Assembly (NCBI RefSeq): GCF_014857905.1
Contig: NZ_JACYXE010000001.1
Coordinates: 682,001-746,000, forward strand
Origin: Agilicoccus flavus
Lineage (GTDB): Bacteria; Actinomycetota; Actinomycetes; Actinomycetales; Dermatophilaceae
DNA: 64,000 nucleotides
Reading direction: 5' to 3'
This document shows, in pieces, positions 8,082-17,566 of this stretch. Every line of letters starts with the position of its first letter. The stretch's first letter is position 1. The position numbers and the translations under genes were made by a program. Below the pieces are notes generated by a model, which saw nothing but the letters and a program-made list of their open reading frames with translations, made no database searches and was not told the DNA's origin.

Positions 8082-10580
8082 TCACTCGTTGTCGCCGCCG
8101 GTGACCGCGGACGCCTGCGGCCCGCCGACGGACGTGCCGGTGTCGCCGACGTCGGACCACACCCATCCGCTCACCTCGGGGATGTCCTCACCGTGCTCGC
8201 GGGCGTACATGCGCGCCTCGAGCCGCTTGTCCTGCATGCGCTGGCGCAGCAGGGCCGCGCGGGAGCCGAGGCCGGGCGTGCGGTCGATGACGTCGATGAC
8301 GAGGTGGTACCGGTCGAGGTCGTTGAGCATGACCATGTCGAACGGCGTCGTCGTCGTGCCCTCCTCCTTGTACCCGCGCACGTGGATGTTCCCGTGCCCG
8401 TGGCGCCGGTAGGTGAGCCGGTGGATGAGCCAGGGATAGCCGTGGTAGGCGAAGATCACCGGCTTGTCGGCGGTGAAGATCGTGTCGAAGTCGCGGTTGC
8501 TCAGTCCGTGCGGGTGCTCCTTCTCGTCCTGCAGCCGCATGAGATCGACGACGTTGACCACGCGCGTCCGCAGCTCGGGGAGCTCCTCGCGCAGGATCTT
8601 CGCGGCCGCGAGCACCTCGATCGTCGGGATGTCGCCCGCGCAGGCGAGGACGACGTCGCAGTCCTCCGACTCGCCGTCGGACTCGGTGCCGGCCCACTCC
8701 CAGATGCCGAGGCCGCGCGTGCAGTGCCTGATCGCGTCGTCCATCGACAGCCACGTCGGCCCCGGCTGCTTGCCGGCGACGACGACGTTGATGTACTGCG
8801 TCGTCCGGAGGATGTGGTCGTACGTCGACAGCAGCGTGTTCGCGTCCGGCGGCAGGTAGACGCGGACGATGTCGGCCTTCTTGTTGACGATGTGGTCGAT
8901 GAACCCCGGGTCCTGGTGGCTGAACCCGTTGTGGTCCTGGCGCCACACGTGACTCGAGAGCAGGTAGTTGAGCGAGGAGATCGGGCGCCGCCACTCGATG
9001 TGGTTGGTCACCTTGAGCCACTTGGCGTGCTGGTTGACCATCGAGTCGACGATGTGGATGAACGCCTCGTAGCTGCTCATGAGGCCGTGGCGACCGGTGA
9101 GCAGGTACCCCTCGAGCCAGCCCTGACACTGGTGCTCCGAGAGCATCTCCATGACCTTGCCGACCCGACTCATCGGGTCGCCCTTGTCGGCGTCCTCGTA
9201 CTGGGCGACCCACTGCTTGTCGGTCACCTCGTACACGCCGCCGAGCCGGTTGGACGCCGTCTCGTCGGGGCCGAAGATCCGGAAGTTCTCGGGGTTGGCC
9301 CGCATGACCTCCGCGAGCCAGTTGCCGAGCACGCGCGTCGCCTCGGCGATGGTGTCGCCCGGCTTCTTCACCTCGACGGCGAACTCGCGGTAGTCGGGCA
9401 GGCGCAGCGGGTTGCGCAGGATGCCGCCGTTGGACTGCGGCACCGCGCCCATCCGCAGGTCGCCGCTCGGCGCGAGGGAGGCGATGTCGGCGAGCAGCCG
9501 GCCGTCCTCGTCGAACAGCTCGTCGGCGCGGTAGGACCGCAGCCAGTCGTCGAGGTTCTTCAGGTGCTCCTCGGTGTCGCGGGCGCTCGCGAGCGGCACC
9601 TGGTGGGAGCGCCAGTGCCCCTCGGTGACCTTTCCGTCGATCTCCTTCGGCCCGGTCCAGCCCTTGGGGTGCTTGAAGACGATCATCGGCCAGCGCGGGC
9701 GCTCCACGTCCTGCGGCCCGCGCTGCGCGGCGTCGGCCTTGATGGCGGCGATCTCGTCGAGCACCTCGTCGAGCAGCTCCGCGAAGCGGCGGTGGTAGGA
9801 CTCCGGCTCCTCGTCGTCGAAACCGGCCTCGAAGAAGAACGGCTTGTGCCCGTAGCCCGTCATGAGCGCCCCGAGCTCGTCGTCGCCGATGCGGGCGAGG
9901 ACGGTCGGGTTCGCGATCTTGTAGCCGTTGAGGTGCAGCACCGGCAGCACGACGCCGTCCGTGGCGGGGTTCATGAACTTGTTGCTGTGCCAGCTCGTCG
10001 CCAGCGGCCCGGTCTCGGCCTCGCCGTCGCCGACGACGGCGAATACGAGCAGGTCGGGGTTGTCGAGCGCCGCACCGTACGCGTGGCTGAGGGCGTAGCC
10101 GAGCTCGCCGCCCTCGTGGATGGAGCCGGGCGTCTCGGGGGCGACGTGGCTGGGGATCCCGCCGGGGAAGCTGAACTGCTTGAACAGCTTCTGCAGGCCC
10201 GCCTCGTCCTGCGAGACGTCGTGGTAGGTCTCGCTGTACGTGCCCTCGAGGTAGGTGTTCGCCACGAGACCGGGGCCGCCGTGACCGGGGCCCGTGACGT
10301 ACAGCGTGGGCTGCGAGCGCTCCGCGACGGCCCGGTTGAGGTGCGCGTACAGGAAGTTCAACCCCGGCGTCGTGCCCCAGTGCCCGAGCAGGCGCGGCTT
10401 GACGTGCTCGCGCTGCAGCGGACGGCGCAGCAGCGGGTTGTCGAGGAGGTAGATCTGCCCGACGGACAGGTAGTTCGCGGCCCGCCACCATTTGTGGATG
10501 CGCGCGAGCGCGTCGTCGTCGAGGGCGGGGGCGCCGCGCTCGGAGCGGGCGGGCCAGGTCGTGCCGGTGTCCGTGGTCAT
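8082..10580 (-). CDS. xfp: Xylulose-5-phosphate/fructose-6-phosphate phosphoketolase
   Basis: The 832-residue TPP-dependent enzyme splits xylulose 5-phosphate (and usually fructose 6-phosphate) with phosphate to acetyl phosphate plus glyceraldehyde 3-phosphate or erythrose 4-phosphate. Family segments are clear: [59 protein letters not shown] (the TPP-Mg motif), HLNGYKI and [12 protein letters not shown]. The length is normal. I prefer the ATG at 10580, preceded by GAGAGGA at proper spacing, over an in-frame codon 45 bases upstream. The gene is monocistronic. With ackA at 2459-3643 it makes an ATP-yielding acetate branch. Confidence 0.97.
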   Translation of the reverse strand: MTTDTGTTWPARSERGAPALDDDALARIHKWWRAANYLSVGQIYLLDNPLLRRPLQREHVKPRLLGHWGTTPGLNFLYAHLNRAVAERSQPTLYVTGPGHGGPGLVANTYLEGTYSETYHDVSQDEAGLQKLFKQFSFPGGIPSHVAPETPGSIHEGGELGYALSHAYGAALDNPDLLVFAVVGDGEAETGPLATSWHSNKFMNPATDGVVLPVLHLNGYKIANPTVLARIGDDELGALMTGYGHKPFFFEAGFDDEEPESYHRRFAELLDEVLDEIAAIKADAAQRGPQDVERPRWPMIVFKHPKGWTGPKEIDGKVTEGHWRSHQVPLASARDTEEHLKNLDDWLRSYRADELFDEDGRLLADIASLAPSGDLRMGAVPQSNGGILRNPLRLPDYREFAVEVKKPGDTIAEATRVLGNWLAEVMRANPENFRIFGPDETASNRLGGVYEVTDKQWVAQYEDADKGDPMSRVGKVMEMLSEHQCQGWLEGYLLTGRHGLMSSYEAFIHIVDSMVNQHAKWLKVTNHIEWRRPISSLNYLLSSHVWRQDHNGFSHQDPGFIDHIVNKKADIVRVYLPPDANTLLSTYDHILRTTQYINVVVAGKQPGPTWLSMDDAIRHCTRGLGIWEWAGTESDGESEDCDVVLACAGDIPTIEVLAAAKILREELPELRTRVVNVVDLMRLQDEKEHPHGLSNRDFDTIFTADKPVIFAYHGYPWLIHRLTYRRHGHGNIHVRGYKEEGTTTTPFDMVMLNDLDRYHLVIDVIDRTPGLGSRAALLRQRMQDKRLEARMYAREHGEDIPEVSGWVWSDVGDTGTSVGGPQASAVTGGDNE

Positions 10581-10826
10581 CGCTGTCCTCTCGTGGGGCA
10601 TGACGTTGCCGTTACCGAAGTGCACCGGCGGGCGACGCTGCCCGCCTCACCACTCGCGTACCCACGTCGTCGGAGGACACACGGCGGCGGGCACCACGCT
10701 AGGGCCCGCCCGCGCCGCCCGGCTCGGGCACAAGGTCCCGCGCCCGGCCGCGGCGCCGAGGACATCACGCGGCGACCAGCACGCACCGACCACCAGGCGT
10801 CGGCGAAGGGCACCGCGCGACGCGGG

Positions 10827-11765
10827 TCAGATCTGCACCCAGGACCCGTCGCCGCCGGTGTCGAGGTCGAACGGCGTGCCCTGGTAGACGCAGTGGTTGA
10901 GCCAGTTGGAGTAGAGCAGGAACGCGTGGGAGCGCCACGTGACGAGGGGGTTGCCGGCGGGGTCGTCGCCGGGGAAGTAGTTGTGCGGCACCTGGATCCG
11001 CAGGCCGCGGGCGACGTCGCGATCGTACTCGGCCCGCAGGGTGTCGCGCTCGTACTCGGGGTGCCCGGTGACGTAGATCTGGCGGCCGTCGTCGGTGGCA
11101 GCGAGATACACCCCGGCGTCGGGAGAGGTGGCGAGGACCCGCACGCCGGGCACCGCCTCGACGTCCTCCGCCCGCACCTCGGTGTGGCGCGAATGCGGGG
11201 CGGGGAAGACCTCGTCGAACCCCGACAGGATCGGTGCCCGCGGGTCGAGCACCTGGTGCGCGAAGATCCCGAACATCTTGGCCGGCAGCTCGTACTTCGG
11301 CACGCCGTGGTGGTGGTAGAGGCCCGCCTGCGCGCCCCAGCACACGTGCATCGTCGACCACACGTGCTCGCGGCTCCAGTCGAGGATCTCGACGAGCTCA
11401 CCCCAGTAGTCGACGTCCTCGAACGGCAGGAGTTCGACGGGGGCGCCGGTGATGACGAGGCCGTCGAAGCGCTGTGAGCGCACCGCGTCGAACGTCGTGT
11501 AGAAGCTCTCGAGGTGCTCCGGCGGGGTGTTGCGCGACTCGTGGGTCCCCATCCGCAGGAGCGTGATCTCGACCTGGATCGGCGAGTTGCCGAGCAGGCG
11601 CAGCAGGTGCGTCTCCGTCGCGATCTTCGTCGGCATGAGGTTGAGGATCGCGATGCGCAGGGGGCGGATGTCCTGGTGCTGCGCCCGGTCGCGGGACATG
11701 ACGAAGACGTTCTCGTCCTGCAGCACGCTGCGGGCGGGCAGCTCCCGGGGGATGTTGACCGGCAT
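10827..11765 (-). CDS. metA: MetA-family homoserine O-acyltransferase, predicted acetyl-CoA specific
   Basis: The 312-residue protein has the full catalytic set of the MetA family: the nucleophile Cys142 in [11 protein letters not shown], then His235 and Glu237 in VTGHPEYER. Position 111 is Glu (TGAPVE). In this family Glu111 goes with acetyl-CoA use and Gly111, as in Escherichia coli, with succinyl-CoA, so O-acetylhomoserine is the predicted product. The start at 11765 gives the conserved [12 protein letters not shown]-terminus. The neighbour upstream on the same strand carries a MalY-type cystathionine beta-lyase domain, consistent with methionine synthesis. No SAM riboswitch is apparent in the 135-base leader. 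Confidence 0.95.
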   Translation of the reverse strand: MPVNIPRELPARSVLQDENVFVMSRDRAQHQDIRPLRIAILNLMPTKIATETHLLRLLGNSPIQVEITLLRMGTHESRNTPPEHLESFYTTFDAVRSQRFDGLVITGAPVELLPFEDVDYWGELVEILDWSREHVWSTMHVCWGAQAGLYHHHGVPKYELPAKMFGIFAHQVLDPRAPILSGFDEVFPAPHSRHTEVRAEDVEAVPGVRVLATSPDAGVYLAATDDGRQIYVTGHPEYERDTLRAEYDRDVARGLRIQVPHNYFPGDDPAGNPLVTWRSHAFLLYSNWLNHCVYQGTPFDLDTGGDGSWVQI

Positions 11766-11900
11766 CGATCCGTCCTTCCAGCTGTCGGCGCGGCGTCGTC
11801 GCGGCCCGTCCGGAGTCCGTGTCCCGGCACGACGTCCTGCGGCTCGGCGCGGGGGCGGGCTGCGCACCGACCATTCTCGCGGGTCGGCCCGGCCCGCGGG

Positions 11901-13748
11901 TCAGCGGGCCAGCGCGGTCCCGATCCGCTCGACGATCTGTTCGAGGATCGGCCGCGGGGTCGCGAAGTTGAGGCGCGCGAAGCCCCGGCCGGCGTCGCCG
12001 CACGCCTGCCCGGGCGTGAGCGCGATCCGGGCGTTGCGGCGCAGGGCGGCGGCGGGGTCGTCGCGCAGGGGGGTGTCCCGGAAGTCGAGGAGGGCGAGGT
12101 AGGTGCCCTCCGGCTCGCGGTAGCCCACGCCCGGGGCGTGCCGCGCGAGCAGCTCGGTGAGGGCGCGGCGGTTCCGGTCCAGGTAGCCGAGGATGTCGTC
12201 GAGCCACGGCTCCCCGGCGTCGAAGGCGACGGTGTTGGCGACGAGCCCCGGCAGGGAGGCGCCCTGCCCGACCCAGCGGCCCTCCCGCGGCCAGCGCGCG
12301 AGGTCGTCGGGGTTGGTGAACACGAGCTGGGCGCACTTCAGGCCGGGCAGGTTGAACGTCTTCGACGCGCTCGTGCCGGTGATCGTGTGGGCGGCGGTCC
12401 GCTCGTCGAGCGACGCGTAGGGGATGTGGGTGTGCCCGGAGTAGACGAGCGGGGCGTGGATCTCGTCGGCGAAGACCCTGCCGCCCTTGGCCTCGACGAC
12501 GTCCGCCACCGCGAGCAGCTCCTCGCGCGTGAGCACCCGCCCGATGGGGTTGTGGGGGTTGCACAGGACGAGCAGCTCGCCGCCGTCGTCGAACGCCGCC
12601 GCGAGCGCGTCGAGGTCGTAGACGTAACGCCCCTGCTCGCCGCCCTCCCGGGCCATCGGCACCTGGATGATGCGACGCCCGTGCCAGTCGGGCAGGAGGA
12701 GGAAGGGCATGTAGGCGGGGGTCGGGACGATGACGGCCGAGCCGGGCGTCGTGTAGGAGTCGATGACCGCGGCCATCCCGGCGAGCACGTCGGCGACCGG
12801 ACGCACCGTTCCCGGGTCGACCTCCCAGCCGAACCGGCGCGACATGAACCCGGCGAACGCCCGGCCGAGGTCGGCCTCGACGGGGGCGGGCGTGTACCCG
12901 AACCGGGCCCCGTCGACCACCTCGTGCAGCGCCGCCGTGATGGGCTCGGCCACCCCGAAGTCCATCTCGGCGATCCACGCCCCGATCACCTCGGGGTCGG
13001 CGACCCACTTGAGCGACCCGGCGGAGCGGACGGAGTCGACGGTCAGGGCGTCCAGGCGGGAGGCGACATCGGCGGCAGACATGTGCTCATGTTCTCGCAT
13101 CCACCTCGAGCCCGGACGCCTGACGTCGAGCCGGCGGAGGAGTGACTCCAGGGGGTCGCCGCAGAGCAGGAGGCCGTCGGACCGCCAGGACTCGAAGAGG
13201 GGCTCCCCCGCCGCAGCGGTTCGCCGCAGATCGTCCTCCGTCGTCTCGAACCACGACAGCGAATTTCCGGTCCACGACCAGACAGCGGTCTCCAGATCCG
13301 CCAGCTGCGTGGTCCAGACGACGGATTCCTCGTCGTCGAGGTGGGGCGGGCGCACGACGAGAACATCGATATCGGATTCGGGGCCCGCCTCACCACGGGC
13401 CGCCGACCCGAAGAGCGAGGCGTGGCGACAGGGGATGCGCCACTCCTCCATGCGGCAGGCGAGCCTGGCACGCAGGACGCCGGTTCCGTCGATGAGCTCG
13501 AGGATTCCCGGCACGAGGAGGTGATCTCGGTTCAAGCGGTACAGGTTGGCGCTGCCCGCCGGATGAACGTGCACGATCCCTTGGCGCGCCAGGCGTTCCA
13601 GCGCCGTCGCAATGGCCACGTGGCTGCCGCGGCGAGCGAGCCGGGCGACCTGACGCCCCGTGAGCGCGGACTCGGTTCGGGCCAGCACCGTCAGCGCTTC
13701 GGCCTCGAGGGAGGGGGAGATGCTGCTCAACGGGTGCGACAGATCCAT
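11901..13748 (-). CDS. Fusion: winged-helix/nucleotidyltransferase domain plus MalY/PatB-type C-S lyase
   Basis: One open frame of 615 codons encodes two proteins that are normally separate. Residues 1-222 have a winged helix (TESALTGRQVARLARRG) and a minimal nucleotidyltransferase motif GSAARGEAGPESDIDVLVV. Residues 223-615 are a full-length PLP enzyme of the MalY/PatB family (WIAEMDF, LCNPHNPIGRVLTREEL, SASKTFNLPG with the PLP lysine), likely a cystathionine beta-lyase feeding methionine synthesis beside metA. Met223 (ATG at 13082) would be the natural start of the lyase and could be an internal start, but no good ribosome site precedes it. The first part is visibly less GC-rich than its surroundings, suggesting an acquired module. 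Confidence is high for the domains and lower for a single fused product. Confidence 0.82.
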   Translation of the reverse strand: MDLSHPLSSISPSLEAEALTVLARTESALTGRQVARLARRGSHVAIATALERLARQGIVHVHPAGSANLYRLNRDHLLVPGILELIDGTGVLRARLACRMEEWRIPCRHASLFGSAARGEAGPESDIDVLVVRPPHLDDEESVVWTTQLADLETAVWSWTGNSLSWFETTEDDLRRTAAAGEPLFESWRSDGLLLCGDPLESLLRRLDVRRPGSRWMREHEHMSAADVASRLDALTVDSVRSAGSLKWVADPEVIGAWIAEMDFGVAEPITAALHEVVDGARFGYTPAPVEADLGRAFAGFMSRRFGWEVDPGTVRPVADVLAGMAAVIDSYTTPGSAVIVPTPAYMPFLLLPDWHGRRIIQVPMAREGGEQGRYVYDLDALAAAFDDGGELLVLCNPHNPIGRVLTREELLAVADVVEAKGGRVFADEIHAPLVYSGHTHIPYASLDERTAAHTITGTSASKTFNLPGLKCAQLVFTNPDDLARWPREGRWVGQGASLPGLVANTVAFDAGEPWLDDILGYLDRNRRALTELLARHAPGVGYREPEGTYLALLDFRDTPLRDDPAAALRRNARIALTPGQACGDAGRGFARLNFATPRPILEQIVERIGTALAR

Positions 13749-13767
13749 GACCTCAGTTTGGCAGGTA

Positions 13768-13795
13768 TTCCTTCCGCATGGAAGGAAATGTTTCC
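13768..13795. promoter_or_regulatory. Operator-like overlapping palindromes upstream of the fusion gene
   Basis: TTCCTTCC, GCAT, GGAAGGAA form a perfect 8-bp-arm palindrome at 13768-13787. It overlaps a second one, GGAAA-TG-TTTCC, at 13784-13795. The pair lies 20-47 bases upstream of the ATG at 13748, in an AT-rich patch between tetR and the fusion gene. The position suits autoregulation by the encoded winged helix. That role is inferred from location only. Confidence 0.45.
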
Positions 13796-13841
13796 ACTAG
13801 TGCCCGTGCGCACCGCTCGGTCTCACTCTCGGCGCCCACAC

Positions 13842-14678
13842 TCATGGACGGGCGGAAGCCGCCGGCGGTACGGGGTCGCCGGCTGCGGCGAGCCGTTCGA
13901 CGCTGTCCAGCAGGAGGCCGAGCGCGAACTCGAGCCCGTCGTCCGGGCTCTCCTCGACGTCGTAGGCCCCCGCCTCCCACGTCGCGAACATCATCGGGAA
14001 CCGTTGCGCGTCGAAGTGGCTCGTCCAGAAGCCGGAGCGCGCCTCCCAATAGCCGTCGTACGAGACGCCGGTCCGCGCGGCCTCGACCCGGTCGGCGACC
14101 TCGCCGCGGGCCAGCCCGAAGACCGTCGACTCGAGCAGCGACGACACCCGGACCGCCCTCGCGTACGGCAACCCGGCGACGTGCCCGATCGCGAGCTGGT
14201 CCTCGCTCACGTCGAGAACATTCGGCCCCAGGGGCAGCCGCCACAGGTTGGCGTGGATGAGCCACGGGTGACGCCGGTACATCGCGAGCGCCTCCCGGGC
14301 GTGCCCGGCGTACCGCTCCCGCCATGGCAGGGACACGTCGGGGCGCGCGCGGTCGCCGTAGGCGCGGTCGACCATGAGCTCGAACAGCTCGTCCCTGCCG
14401 GGCACGTACGTGTACAGCGACATCGCGCCGACGCCGAGGTGCCGGGCCAGCCCGCGCATCGAGAGCGCCTCGAATCCGTCCGCGTCGGCGAGTCCCACGG
14501 CGGCCTCGACGACCTGGTCGAGGGTCATCTTCTGGCGCGGCCCCCGACCCGCCGGCCCGGGCGGGCTCCACAGCAGGTCGATGACGCGACGGCCCTCCGG
14601 GGTCCCCCCGACGGGGTCCTGGGTGCTCGGCTCGGCGCCCGCGTCAGAGGTGGCCTGGTGCGCGTCGGACTTCGCCAT
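13842..14678 (-). CDS. TetR-family repressor (TetR_C type), divergent from ABC exporter
   Basis: The 278-residue regulator begins at the ATG at 14678, with GAGGAGACGAG upstream. The first 45 residues are a disordered leader. The helix-turn-helix is at about residues 65-105 (ALSMRGLARHLGVGAMSLY, then TYVPGRDELF). The rest is the ligand-binding TetR_C-like core, with a family-typical FGLARGE segment and an Asp/Glu-rich end. It is transcribed divergently from a DrrAB-like exporter. Three copies of an 11-bp palindrome lie in the 115-base gap, so it most likely represses both directions and is released by the exported compound. Confidence 0.92.
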   Translation of the reverse strand: MAKSDAHQATSDAGAEPSTQDPVGGTPEGRRVIDLLWSPPGPAGRGPRQKMTLDQVVEAAVGLADADGFEALSMRGLARHLGVGAMSLYTYVPGRDELFELMVDRAYGDRARPDVSLPWRERYAGHAREALAMYRRHPWLIHANLWRLPLGPNVLDVSEDQLAIGHVAGLPYARAVRVSSLLESTVFGLARGEVADRVEAARTGVSYDGYWEARSGFWTSHFDAQRFPMMFATWEAGAYDVEESPDDGLEFALGLLLDSVERLAAAGDPVPPAASARP

Positions 14679-14709
14679 CTCGTCTCCTCGGATATCCGGT
14701 CGGATTTCG

Positions 14710-14779
14710 GTACAGCGTACGGCTTGTGCACTCCGTACGACGTACGGTATGGTCATCGACATAAGCTTGTACGGCGTAC
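14710..14779. promoter_or_regulatory. Three GTACGNCGTAC operators between tetR and the ABC operon
   Basis: The 11-bp palindrome GTACGNCGTAC occurs at 14735-14745 and 14769-14779 without mismatch, and at 14710-14720 with one (GTACAGCGTAC). All three continue as CGTACGG on the right. The last copy ends 14 bases before the GTG start of the ATPase gene, so it would block the ribosome site or promoter of that operon; the first lies 32 bases upstream of tetR. A separate CGGATATCCG palindrome is at 14690-14699. Confidence 0.75.
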
Positions 14780-14793
14780 GGAGAGGAAATACC

Positions 14794-15759
14794 GTGATCA
14801 GAGCCGAATCCCTGACCAAGCACTTCACCAGCGGAAAAGAGACCGTGGAGGCCGTCCGCGGCATCGACCTGGAGGTCGGCGCGGGCGAGCTCGTCGCGTT
14901 CCTCGGGCCCAACGGGGCGGGCAAGTCGACAACCCTGCGGATGCTGACGAGCCTCATGCCGCCGACGTCGGGCCGGGCCACCGTGGCGGGTCTCGACGTG
15001 ACGACCGACCCGGCCGGCGTGCGCTCGCGCATCGGTTACATCGGGCAGAAGGACGGCGCGGGCCACAACTACCGCGTCCTCGACGAGCTGCGGATGCAGG
15101 GGCGCTCCTACGGCCTCGACAAGGCCACCACCCGCGCGCGCTGCGACGAGCTCATGACCACGCTCGACCTCGCCGGGCTGGAGATGCGCAAGGTCAGCAC
15201 CCTCTCGGGCGGCCAGAAACGCCGGCTCGACATCGCGCTCGGCCTCATCCACGCGCCCGGCCTGCTGTTCCTCGACGAGCCGTCGACCGGCATGGACCCG
15301 CAGAACCGGGCCCACCTGTGGGAGCACATCGCCCGCCTGCGGCAGGAGTGGGGCACGACCATCGTGCTGACGACCCACTACCTCGAGGAGGCCGACGCGA
15401 TGGCCGAGCGGGTCGTCGTCATCGACCACGGCCGCATCATCGCCGACGACACCCCCGCCGCCCTCAAGGACGAGCTCGCCGGCGACCACATCACCGTCAC
15501 CGTCGCCGCCGACGACTCGACCGCCACCCGCGGGGTCCTCGAGCGGGTCGGCACCGACGTCACCCCCGAGCGCAGCGGCGACGCCGCGCGCCTCGGCGTG
15601 CGCGTGCGCCAGGGCCCGAGCGTGCTGCCCGGCCTCCTCGCCCGCCTCGCCGCCGACGGCATCGAGGTGCGCGCCGCCACCCTGCGGCAGCCCACCCTCG
15701 ACGACGTCTTCCTCACCCTGACCGGCCGCAGCCTGCGCGAAGGAGCCGATGCCGCATGA
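14794..15759 (+). CDS. ABC exporter ATPase, DrrA/daunorubicin-resistance type
   Basis: The 321-residue ATP-binding subunit starts at GTG 14794 after GAGAGGAAA. Walker A is GPNGAGKST, the signature LSGGQKRRLD, Walker B LLFLDEPSTGMDP, and the switch His sits in LTTHYLEEADAMAERV. The C-terminal extension (from about residue 220) is the DrrA-type domain that contacts the permease. The stop overlaps the permease start (ATGA). Family members drive export of hydrophobic compounds such as antibiotics. The substrate here is unknown; a TetR-controlled drug or lipid exporter is likely. Confidence 0.93.
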   Translation: MIRAESLTKHFTSGKETVEAVRGIDLEVGAGELVAFLGPNGAGKSTTLRMLTSLMPPTSGRATVAGLDVTTDPAGVRSRIGYIGQKDGAGHNYRVLDELRMQGRSYGLDKATTRARCDELMTTLDLAGLEMRKVSTLSGGQKRRLDIALGLIHAPGLLFLDEPSTGMDPQNRAHLWEHIARLRQEWGTTIVLTTHYLEEADAMAERVVVIDHGRIIADDTPAALKDELAGDHITVTVAADDSTATRGVLERVGTDVTPERSGDAARLGVRVRQGPSVLPGLLARLAADGIEVRAATLRQPTLDDVFLTLTGRSLREGADAA

Positions 15760-16559
15760 GCACCCTGACCACCACCCGAGAGACCCCGACCCCCCTGGCG
15801 CACCGCCAGAACGGCCTCGCCGACATCGCCGCGGTCTGGCAGCGCGAGACGCTGACGATCCTGCGAGACCCGTTCTCCCTGATCTTCTCGCTGCTCCAAC
15901 CGCTCGTGTTCCTCGGCCTGTTCGCGCCGCTGCTCGCGGGCGTCTCCGGCGCCGGGTCGGGTGCGACGCTGCAATGGTTCCTGCCGGGCGTCGTCGTCAT
16001 GATCACCATGTTCGGCACGTCGATGACCGGCTCGAACCTCCAGTTCGAGATCATGACCGGCGCGTTCGAACGCATCCTCGCGACCCCGCTGTCGCGGTCG
16101 TCGCTGCTCGTCGGGCGCGCCCTCAAGGAGCTCACGCCGCTGCTCGTGCAGGCGATCGTCGTCGTGCTCGTCGCGTGGCCGTTCGGGTTCCGGCTCCACC
16201 CCGCCCACATCGCGGTGGGCCTGGTCATCCTCGGCGTCTTCGGCGTCGGCATCGGCGCGCTGTCGTACGCCCTCGCCATCGCGGCCCGCAAGTCGGAGTG
16301 GATCTTCTGGGCCGTGCAGCAGACGCTCCTCTTCCCGCTCCTCATCCTCTCGGGCATGATGCTGCCGCTCGACACGGGCCCGGAGTGGATGCGGATCGCC
16401 GCGCGGTTCAACCCGCTCACCTACGTCGTCGACGCCGAGCGCGTGCTGTTCGCCGGCTCGGTCGACGGCACCGTCGTGGGCGGCGCCGTCGCCGCGGCGC
16501 TGACCTGCGCCGTCGGGCTCGCCGTCGGCATCCGCGCGATCCGGACCGGGGCCTTCTGA
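15756..16559 (+). CDS. ABC-2 type permease, partner of the DrrA-like ATPase
   Basis: The 267-residue inner-membrane protein has about six hydrophobic segments and the ABC-2 family outline: a cytoplasmic amphipathic start (WQRETLTILRDPFSLIFSL), a long first loop, the conserved FERILATPLSRSSLLVGR coupling region, and LILSGMMLPLD before the last loop. The start overlaps the ATPase stop by four bases, so the two are made together as a half-transporter pair that should assemble as A2B2. It ends 77 bases before the esterase gene. Confidence 0.92.
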   Translation: MSTLTTTRETPTPLAHRQNGLADIAAVWQRETLTILRDPFSLIFSLLQPLVFLGLFAPLLAGVSGAGSGATLQWFLPGVVVMITMFGTSMTGSNLQFEIMTGAFERILATPLSRSSLLVGRALKELTPLLVQAIVVVLVAWPFGFRLHPAHIAVGLVILGVFGVGIGALSYALAIAARKSEWIFWAVQQTLLFPLLILSGMMLPLDTGPEWMRIAARFNPLTYVVDAERVLFAGSVDGTVVGGAVAAALTCAVGLAVGIRAIRTGAF

Positions 16560-16636
16560 GCACACGAACGACAAGCTCGGCCAAGATTCGGACACGAAGT
16601 GGACTGTGGGCGGGTTCGCTCGCCGATAGTGAGGAC

Positions 16637-17566
16637 ATGCAGGCGGATCGCATCGCCGCGGGAACGGCCCGCGGCGAGACCGGGGACGGCGGCGCCGGCG
16701 AGGGGGCAATACCCCACGTCGCGGCGCCCGTCGTCGCGCACCCACACGTCTCGCTGCGCGCGGGCCTCCACGCCGGGCTGGGCCTCGAGGAGCCGGCCGG
16801 CCCCGACCGGCGCGCCTTCCTGCGCGCCGCCGTGCTGCTCGGCTCGATCGGGGTCGGCAGTGTCGCGATCGAGCAGACCGTGTCGCGCAAGGTCCGCCTC
16901 GAACGGGGCCGGCTGCGCAGCCGGTTCCTCCCCGGCCGGCCGCTGGAGTGGCGCGTCGCGGTCCCCTCGCGGCCCACGGGGCTCGTCCTTGCGTTCCACG
17001 GCAAGGGCGGCACGTCCAACGTGTGGTTCGACGTGCTCGACGCGGCGCGGATCGCGCGGCGCACCGGCCTCGCGGTCGCCGCGATCGACGGCCTCAAGTC
17101 GTACTGGCACCCGCGCCGCGACTCCGACGCGACGACGATGATCACCGACGAGTTCCTGCCCCTGCTCGCGGACCGGAAGCTGCCCACCGACCGCATCGGC
17201 CTCACGGGCGTCTCGATGGGCGGCTACGGCGCGCTGTACCTCGCGAGCGCGCTCGGCCCCGAGCGGGTCACGGGGGTGGCGACGATGAGCGCGGCCCTGC
17301 GCTGGCGGTACGGCGACACCTCCGCCGGCGCGTTCGACGACGAGGCCGACTTCGAGGCCCACTCGATCTTCGCCCGCACCGACCTCCTGCGCACCATCCC
17401 GATCTCCTTGTGCTGCGGGCGGTCCGACCGGTTCATCCGGGGCAACGAGGCTCTCGCCCGGGTGCTGCCCCACGCCGAGTCGACGTTCGACGTCGGCGGC
17501 CACACCACGGACTACTGCAAGGCCCACTGGCTGGGACAGATGGAGTGGCTCGCCGAACGGGCGTGA
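16637..17566 (+). CDS. Exported alpha/beta-hydrolase esterase with Tat-like signal
   Basis: The 309-residue protein begins at ATG 16637. An unusually long N-region (about 55 residues) precedes a twin-arginine-like motif DRRAFLRAAVLLGSIGVG, suggesting Tat export, possibly with an uncleaved anchor. The hydrolase core has LAFHGKGG, the nucleophile elbow GVSMGGYGALY, a candidate acid in GRSDRF and the His in VGGHTTDYC, as in esterase D/PHB depolymerase-like families. It follows the exporter operon on the same strand after 77 bases and may be transcribed with it. The substrate is unknown. Confidence 0.82.
   Translation: MQADRIAAGTARGETGDGGAGEGAIPHVAAPVVAHPHVSLRAGLHAGLGLEEPAGPDRRAFLRAAVLLGSIGVGSVAIEQTVSRKVRLERGRLRSRFLPGRPLEWRVAVPSRPTGLVLAFHGKGGTSNVWFDVLDAARIARRTGLAVAAIDGLKSYWHPRRDSDATTMITDEFLPLLADRKLPTDRIGLTGVSMGGYGALYLASALGPERVTGVATMSAALRWRYGDTSAGAFDDEADFEAHSIFARTDLLRTIPISLCCGRSDRFIRGNEALARVLPHAESTFDVGGHTTDYCKAHWLGQMEWLAERA

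Noticed and set aside
11766-11900. SAM or other methionine riboswitch upstream of metA
   Set aside because: The 135-base gap shows no recognisable paired core or conserved riboswitch bases.
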